Below, piece after piece: positions 61,536 to 64,000 of a DNA stretch of 64,000 bases. Every line of letters begins with the position of its first letter. Positions within the stretch are counted from its first letter, which is position 1. The notes beneath the pieces are model-generated. The model was given only the letters and a program-made list of their open reading frames with translations. It ran no database searches and was not told the origin of the DNA. Source of the stretch: Gammaproteobacteria bacterium. GTDB taxonomy: Bacteria; Pseudomonadota; Gammaproteobacteria; Pseudomonadales; Pseudohongiellaceae. The stretch spans positions 40,519 through 104,518 of the forward strand of contig JAGYKB010000008.1 in assembly GCA_018401885.1 (NCBI GenBank), written 5' to 3'. A program made the translations under genes and the position numbers.

Positions 61536-63047
61536 TTGTCTTCAATGTCGCAAGGGTCGGCTAGCTCATGGCCGCTGCTAGTGACGTTCTTCGTTTATTT
61601 GCTCGGCATATTACTACTCGGTATCCGCGCTTATCAGCAGACCCATGATCTAGGTGACTATTTACTTGGTGGGCGTAAATTGGGCTCTGCAGTCACCGCG
61701 CTTTCGGTTGGCGCCTCCGATATGAGCGGATGGTTACTCCTCGGATTACCCGGCGCAGTGTATCTTTCGGGGCTTCAGGAAAGTTGGATCGGCATTGGTC
61801 TTATTATCGGTGCGTATCTCAATTGGTTGCTCGTTGCTCGCAGATTGCGCGTATTCAGCTTTCATGCCGATAACGCCCTCACGCTACCCGATTATCTTGA
61901 GTGTCGTTTTAGAGACGAAAGCAGACTGCTGAGAATACTCTCAGCAGCGGTGATTCTGTTGTTCTTTACCTTCTATGTCGCCTCGGGGCTCGTGAGCGGG
62001 GCGATTCTGTTTGAGAGTAGTTTCGGTCTCGATTATGGCGTTGCGTTACTCATTGGTGCGTTTGTCATCGTGTCTTATACCTTTGTCGGCGGCTTTCTAG
62101 CGGTGGCTTGGACCGACGCCATACAAGCGTGCCTAATGGCCGCTGCGCTAGTGATGACCCCGATAGCTGTCTTCTCAGCGGTGGGTGGTACGCAAGAAGT
62201 GATGGAGCAAGTCGCTTTGGTTAACCCTAATGGCCTCGATCTGTTTGGCGATATGGGTGTGCTGAGCTTGATCAGCCTCCTTGCTTGGGGGCTTGGTTAC
62301 GCAGGTCAGCCGCACATTCTCACGAGGTTCATGGCGATCGAAGATCCTTCAAAACTCGCCTCCGCGCGGCGGTTAGCGATGAGCTGGATGGTGATCATGC
62401 TGGCAGGATCTGTTGCGACGGGCTTCGCAGGTATAGCTTATTTTTCTGCTGCGCCGCTCGCTAACCCCGAGACGGTCTTTATCAGTCTAAGCCAGGCATT
62501 GTTTAATCCTTGGATGGCAGGCGTTATCACTGCGGCAATCCTCTCGGCGATCATGTCTACGATCGATTCACAGCTGCTCGTTTGCTCCTCGGTTATCAGC
62601 GAGGACTTTTACAGAACGTTCTTCCGACCACAGGCGAGCGGCAGTGAACTGGTTTTAGTGAGCCGCCTTGCCGTTGTAGGTGTAGCGCTTATTTCGCTTG
62701 TGATCGCGATGGATCGCGAAAGCAAAGTGCTAGAACTGGTCAGTTATGCGTGGGCGGGTTTTGGTGCTGCGTTCGGGCCGGTTATCCTGCTGTCGCTCTT
62801 CATGCGAAGCATGACCGCATCGGGCGCGATCGCAGGGATTCTTGCCGGCGCGATCACAGTGGTTGTTTGGTCGAATCTCTCTGGCGGCATTTTTGATCTG
62901 TATGAAATGGTCCCTGGCTTTGCCGTATCGCTTACTTGCGTTCTCGCTGTGAGCTTGCGCTGGCCCGAGTGCCGCGAAAAGGTATTAGGCCAATTTGATG
63001 AGGCAAGGGCGCTCTCTCGAAATTTGACGATCGGAGAAGAGTCTTAA
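61536..63047 (+). CDS. putP: Sodium/proline symporter
   Basis: LGDYLLGGRKLGSAVTALSVGASDMSGWLLLGLPGAVYLSGL; SAIMSTIDSQLLVCSSVISEDFYR. Confidence 0.95.
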   Translation: MSSMSQGSASSWPLLVTFFVYLLGILLLGIRAYQQTHDLGDYLLGGRKLGSAVTALSVGASDMSGWLLLGLPGAVYLSGLQESWIGIGLIIGAYLNWLLVARRLRVFSFHADNALTLPDYLECRFRDESRLLRILSAAVILLFFTFYVASGLVSGAILFESSFGLDYGVALLIGAFVIVSYTFVGGFLAVAWTDAIQACLMAAALVMTPIAVFSAVGGTQEVMEQVALVNPNGLDLFGDMGVLSLISLLAWGLGYAGQPHILTRFMAIEDPSKLASARRLAMSWMVIMLAGSVATGFAGIAYFSAAPLANPETVFISLSQALFNPWMAGVITAAILSAIMSTIDSQLLVCSSVISEDFYRTFFRPQASGSELVLVSRLAVVGVALISLVIAMDRESKVLELVSYAWAGFGAAFGPVILLSLFMRSMTASGAIAGILAGAITVVVWSNLSGGIFDLYEMVPGFAVSLTCVLAVSLRWPECREKVLGQFDEARALSRNLTIGEES

Positions 63048-63514
63048 CCGCGCGCGGCTCGCGTCATCTGAATATGGGGGATATCGTCTTCTAGATAGGG
63101 GGACGAAGTCGTCTCGAAATCGAATGCGGCATAAAAGGCTTCTAGGTGCTGTTGAGCCGAAATTGTGATTGCGGCTTTTGGATAGAGTTTGCAGCAGGCA
63201 TCGATTGCCTCTCTTACTAGTGCTTTACCTCGGCCTGTTCCACGAAGAGAAGGGCTGGTCACGATACGCCCAATTGAAGCGCCTGCATATTTTACGCCCG
63301 GAGCGACGATGCGAGCGCAGCATAGCACTTCGTTCTCTGCATCAAGCGCAATAAGGTGATGCGCATTTTGGTCGTAGTTATCGAGGTCGAGATAAACACA
63401 GTCTTGCTCAACGACAAAAACCTCACTGCGCAGTCTCAGCATTGAGTAGAGTTCCGAGTTGCTGAGCGTGTCGAAGGTTTTTGTATGCCAAGTGAGTGTT
63501 ATAGCGAGTGTCAT
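63044..63514 (-). CDS. GNAT acetyltransferase, ElaA family
   Basis: FDTLSNSELYSMLRLRSEVFVVEQDCVYLDLDNYDQNAHHL; IGRIVTSPSLRGTGRGKALVREAI. Confidence 0.92.
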   Translation of the reverse strand: MTLAITLTWHTKTFDTLSNSELYSMLRLRSEVFVVEQDCVYLDLDNYDQNAHHLIALDAENEVLCCARIVAPGVKYAGASIGRIVTSPSLRGTGRGKALVREAIDACCKLYPKAAITISAQQHLEAFYAAFDFETTSSPYLEDDIPHIQMTRAARG

Positions 63515-63795
63515 GGGGGCCTGCTTTGGGGTGGGTCAAACGCATGGACTATATGAATTTAATGCCCCTGAGTCTATCATCGCGGCTTAGGGTGACAAAT
63601 CTCTCGCGTAAGAGATGACATCTGCTTCGAATAACAATCCGCGCGAAAACCCTCTAAAGACTATGATAAACTTCGCGCTGATATTAACCTGCTAGTCTAG
63701 TTATCTAGTTGTCCATAATTGATCCTCAGATCTCTTTCCTATAGATGACCCATAGACGATAGCAGGCAGGTACTTTTTAAGAATTCACCGATTAA

Positions 63796-63872
63796 GCCCC
63801 GGTGGCACAGCTGGATAGCGCGGCCCCCTCCTAAGGGGCAGGTCAGAGGTTCGAATCCTCTCCGGGGCACCA
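63796..63872 (+). tRNA. tRNA-Arg(CCT), with encoded CCA
   Basis: gccccggtggcacagctggatagcgcggccccctCCTaaggggcaggtcagaggttcgaatcctctccggggcaCCA. Confidence 0.95.
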
Positions 63873-64000
63873 TACACCGCAAGACCTGCTCATTAAGAGG
63901 AGCTTTCGATTGCGTCAGTCGCTACGAAATCGGTTCTCAATAGATTTCCCGAGTCAAATCAATCTTTCTGCCATCAGGCACGGCTAAACTTTTTCTACAG

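Noticed and set aside
1-64000. CRISPR arrays, prophage, IS elements, biosynthetic gene clusters or defence islands
   Set aside because: No regular direct-repeat arrays, transposases, integrases, or cas/restriction genes recognised in the ORFs

Overview
This 64 kb window looks like an ordinary gammaproteobacterial chromosome segment, possibly marine (taxonomy is inference). It is densely coding, with housekeeping blocks: thrC-recJ; alaS-lysC-csrA-tRNA-Ser; ispB/rplU-rpmA-obgE-proB/rpsT-murJ; suhB-trmJ; folD; and the efpL/DAHP synthase/aminotransferase region. These are interspersed with CoA-ester catabolism genes (a CaiB transferase, two MaoC-type hydratases, a CitE-like lyase and an acyl-CoA dehydrogenase, resembling itaconate/mesaconate degradation), secreted metallo-beta-lactamase-fold hydrolases, a PQQ dehydrogenase and a TonB receptor. 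I saw no CRISPR array, prophage or IS element. The strongest discovery candidate is a GrdB/PrdB-like gene on the minus strand (24007-24942). Its two annotated ORFs are joined in frame through one UGA codon (24415-24417). A perfect 7-bp hairpin with a G-U-containing loop starts 10 nt downstream, as expected for a bacterial SECIS element, and the readthrough product has a U-P-V-C (UxxC) redox-like motif. Other notable items: a small secreted protein with three GKPPFKR-type repeats divergent from a retropepsin-like protease; a SuhB at its canonical locus that lacks most metal-binding residues; a DsbD-like protein with a duplicated N-terminal domain; indel-disrupted obgE and MATE genes; and four convergent gene pairs that overlap by exactly 4 bp at their stop codons.
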